A DNA stretch of 62,069 nt from Gammaproteobacteria bacterium (GTDB lineage: Bacteria > Pseudomonadota > Gammaproteobacteria > Steroidobacterales > Woeseiaceae). Location of the stretch: assembly GCA_018677555.1 (NCBI GenBank), contig JAHHOT010000157.1, forward strand, positions 1 to 62,069, in the 5' to 3' direction. The notes under the pieces were generated by a model. The model did no database searches, was not told the DNA's origin, and saw only the letters and a list, made by a program, of their open reading frames with translations. How positions within the stretch are numbered: the first letter of the stretch is position 1; every line of letters starts with the position of its first letter. The position numbers and the translations under genes are program-made. This document shows positions 61,195-62,069 of the stretch, one piece after another.

Positions 61195-61479
61195 ATGAAC
61201 AACGCACTGAAGATACTGAAGGCATCGGTTGTCCTGGCCATGGTCATGAGCGGCTGCGGCCGTTCGGTTGAGTCCGCAGTCGGGAAAAGCGAAGACAAAG
61301 AACACCGCTTGGTTGTCGACACCGCGCGCAGTCACATGCTGTGGGAAATTCCGAACAAATTATCTCGATTGGCGAGGCATGCGTTGACTGTAGTTCGCAA
61401 ACGGACGAAAGGTCGAGGCTCAAAAGTTCGGTTCGACCCCTTATTTTCGACAGCGATTTCGATTAGTACCTATTGCTAA
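61195..61479 (+). CDS. Small lipoprotein, C-terminus reshaped by a repeat
   Basis: 94 residues. A lipoprotein signal (MNNALKILKASVVLAMVMSG, then Cys; lipobox MSGC) and a short charged mature part (KSEDKEHRLVVDTARSH). A REP-like copy at 61426-61445 supplies the codons for GSKVRFDPLFS, so the tail after that is probably not original. No clear ribosome site and no family. It could be a truncated gene. Confidence 0.4.
   Translation: MNNALKILKASVVLAMVMSGCGRSVESAVGKSEDKEHRLVVDTARSHMLWEIPNKLSRLARHALTVVRKRTKGRGSKVRFDPLFSTAISISTYC
61426..61445 (-). repeat. REP-like element, copy 7
   Basis: GTTCGGTTCGACCCCTTATT, the reverse complement of the copy-1 core with small changes. It falls inside the frame of the small lipoprotein. 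Confidence 0.5.
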
Positions 61480-61676
61480 TCGGGCCGGCGTCGCCGATTG
61501 TCTGGATGTGACCGGATCGCCCGCTGCCAAGACGATGGCGATTAATGACCACGCCAGAGGGCATCCGGTTGCCGTGCTTTTCTGGGTCGGGCCTGAATTT
61601 GCGACAACCGTCCGGTGACCGAAAACAGTGAGGAAATCCTTGTCGCTAAATCTGCGGAATTCACTGAGCAATAACC

Positions 61677-62069
61677 GTGCGATACGGTAATGCCAATCGT
61701 CAGCTTGGTTACGAGCTGATCAGCGGAGTGAGTGGACTACTGCTGGCGCTGTTCATGTTCGGGCACACCATGCTCGTCGGGTCTATTCTTGCGGGCGAAC
61801 GCGGCTTCGACTGGGTGGCGACGGTACTCGAGGAGCTATACATCGCACAGCCGACCGTCTTCATAATCTCTGTGTTCTTCCTACTCCACGCTGTGTTCGC
61901 GAGTCGCAAGATTCCGGCGCAACTCGCCGACCGTCGCCGGCTGATCAGGCTCGCCAACGACCTCGCCCGAGCCGGGAACAAAAGGCCACCGGCGGCTACA
62001 GAACTCTCGCCGCTGCAATCGCACGTCGAATCCGTGCTTTGGATCTGGCAGGTGCGCACAGGCTTGGTG
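61677..62069 (+). CDS. frdC: Fumarate reductase/succinate dehydrogenase cytochrome b subunit (partial)
   Basis: The frame from a GTG at 61677 is open to the window edge (131 residues). LISGVSGLLLALFMFGHTML, VGSILAGERGF, FIISVFFLLHAVFASRKIPA and SHVESVLWIWQVRTGLV match the Wolinella-type di-heme cytochrome b (FrdC), with histidines in helices 1 and 2 as heme ligands (FGHTM, LLHAV). It passes electrons between menaquinol or quinol and the flavin/iron-sulphur subunits, expected downstream outside the window. The start is uncertain: a GAG lies upstream and an in-frame stop at 61665-61667 prevents an earlier one. Confidence 0.7.
   Translation, partial: MRYGNANRQLGYELISGVSGLLLALFMFGHTMLVGSILAGERGFDWVATVLEELYIAQPTVFIISVFFLLHAVFASRKIPAQLADRRRLIRLANDLARAGNKRPPAATELSPLQSHVESVLWIWQVRTGLV

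Noticed and set aside
116-61445. CRISPR array formed by the repeated 17-20-base core
   Set aside because: Copies are dispersed, in both orientations, with no regular spacers and no cas genes.

Overview
The window looks like chromosomal DNA of a free-living gammaproteobacterium with a moderately high G+C content. The evidence is a TonB-dependent receptor, an RND efflux operon, OmpA-like and other outer-membrane proteins, lipoproteins with a lipobox, HtpX under a possible sigma-32 promoter, LysR/MarR/AraC regulators, and REP-like elements with a dead REP-associated tyrosine transposase (RAYT). The species cannot be named from the sequence. I see no tRNA, rRNA, CRISPR array, prophage or intact insertion sequence.

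Layout. 1-7.8 kb: the start of an M16 peptidase, a GAF protein with a dead GGDEF-like half, an OmpA-like protein, a membrane Ser/Thr kinase, two exported unknowns and htpX. 8-9.5 kb: an exported endonuclease/exonuclease/phosphatase-fold protein. 9.5-20.4 kb: the most unusual region, nine genes with almost no spacing that combine five ATP-grasp ligases (three paralogues, one RimK-like, one PGM1-like peptide ligase), a glycogen synthase, two alpha/beta-hydrolase esterases (one with a glycogen-binding-like N-domain) and an S51/cyanophycinase-like peptidase. 20.7-26.1 kb: an amidohydrolase lipoprotein, then a Mg2+/ion block (MgtE, a soluble MgtE-like N+CBS protein, an MscS-like channel, a CNNM-like protein). 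26-36.8 kb: a sterol-desaturase-like enzyme, a Tat-exported epimerase, a LytTR regulator, a LysR regulator divergent from a glutathionyl-hydroquinone-reductase/NTF2-like fusion, DoxX, a DUF4239 protein, an XRE regulator and a membrane-anchored quinone reductase.

36.8-44.4 kb: a same-strand set of AraC regulator, TonB receptor, Tat-lipoprotein class III aminotransferase, exported agmatinase-like ureohydrolase and GMC oxidoreductase, which suggests use of an amine or guanidino compound with unusual export of the first enzymes. 44.5-49.1 kb: a YkvI-like membrane protein, then a TPP enzyme, a class III aminotransferase and a Dabb protein. 49.6-52.4 kb: a phospholipase-D/VTT fusion with an EEP-fold partner. 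52.5-58.6 kb: a MarR regulator with clear operators, a small acidic protein, a candidate CsrB/RsmB-type RNA, a small periplasmic protein and an RND efflux pair. 58.7-62.1 kb: a CBS protein, the RAYT remnant, a CoA-transferase, a small lipoprotein and the start of a fumarate-reductase cytochrome b.

Two short repeat families run through the window. One has the core GGGGTCGAACCGATTTT (seven copies); the other is a long perfect palindrome starting GGGGACATTC (two full copies and one degraded half). They lie next to stop codons, fill a convergent gene gap, and in three places form the reading frame of a protein end.
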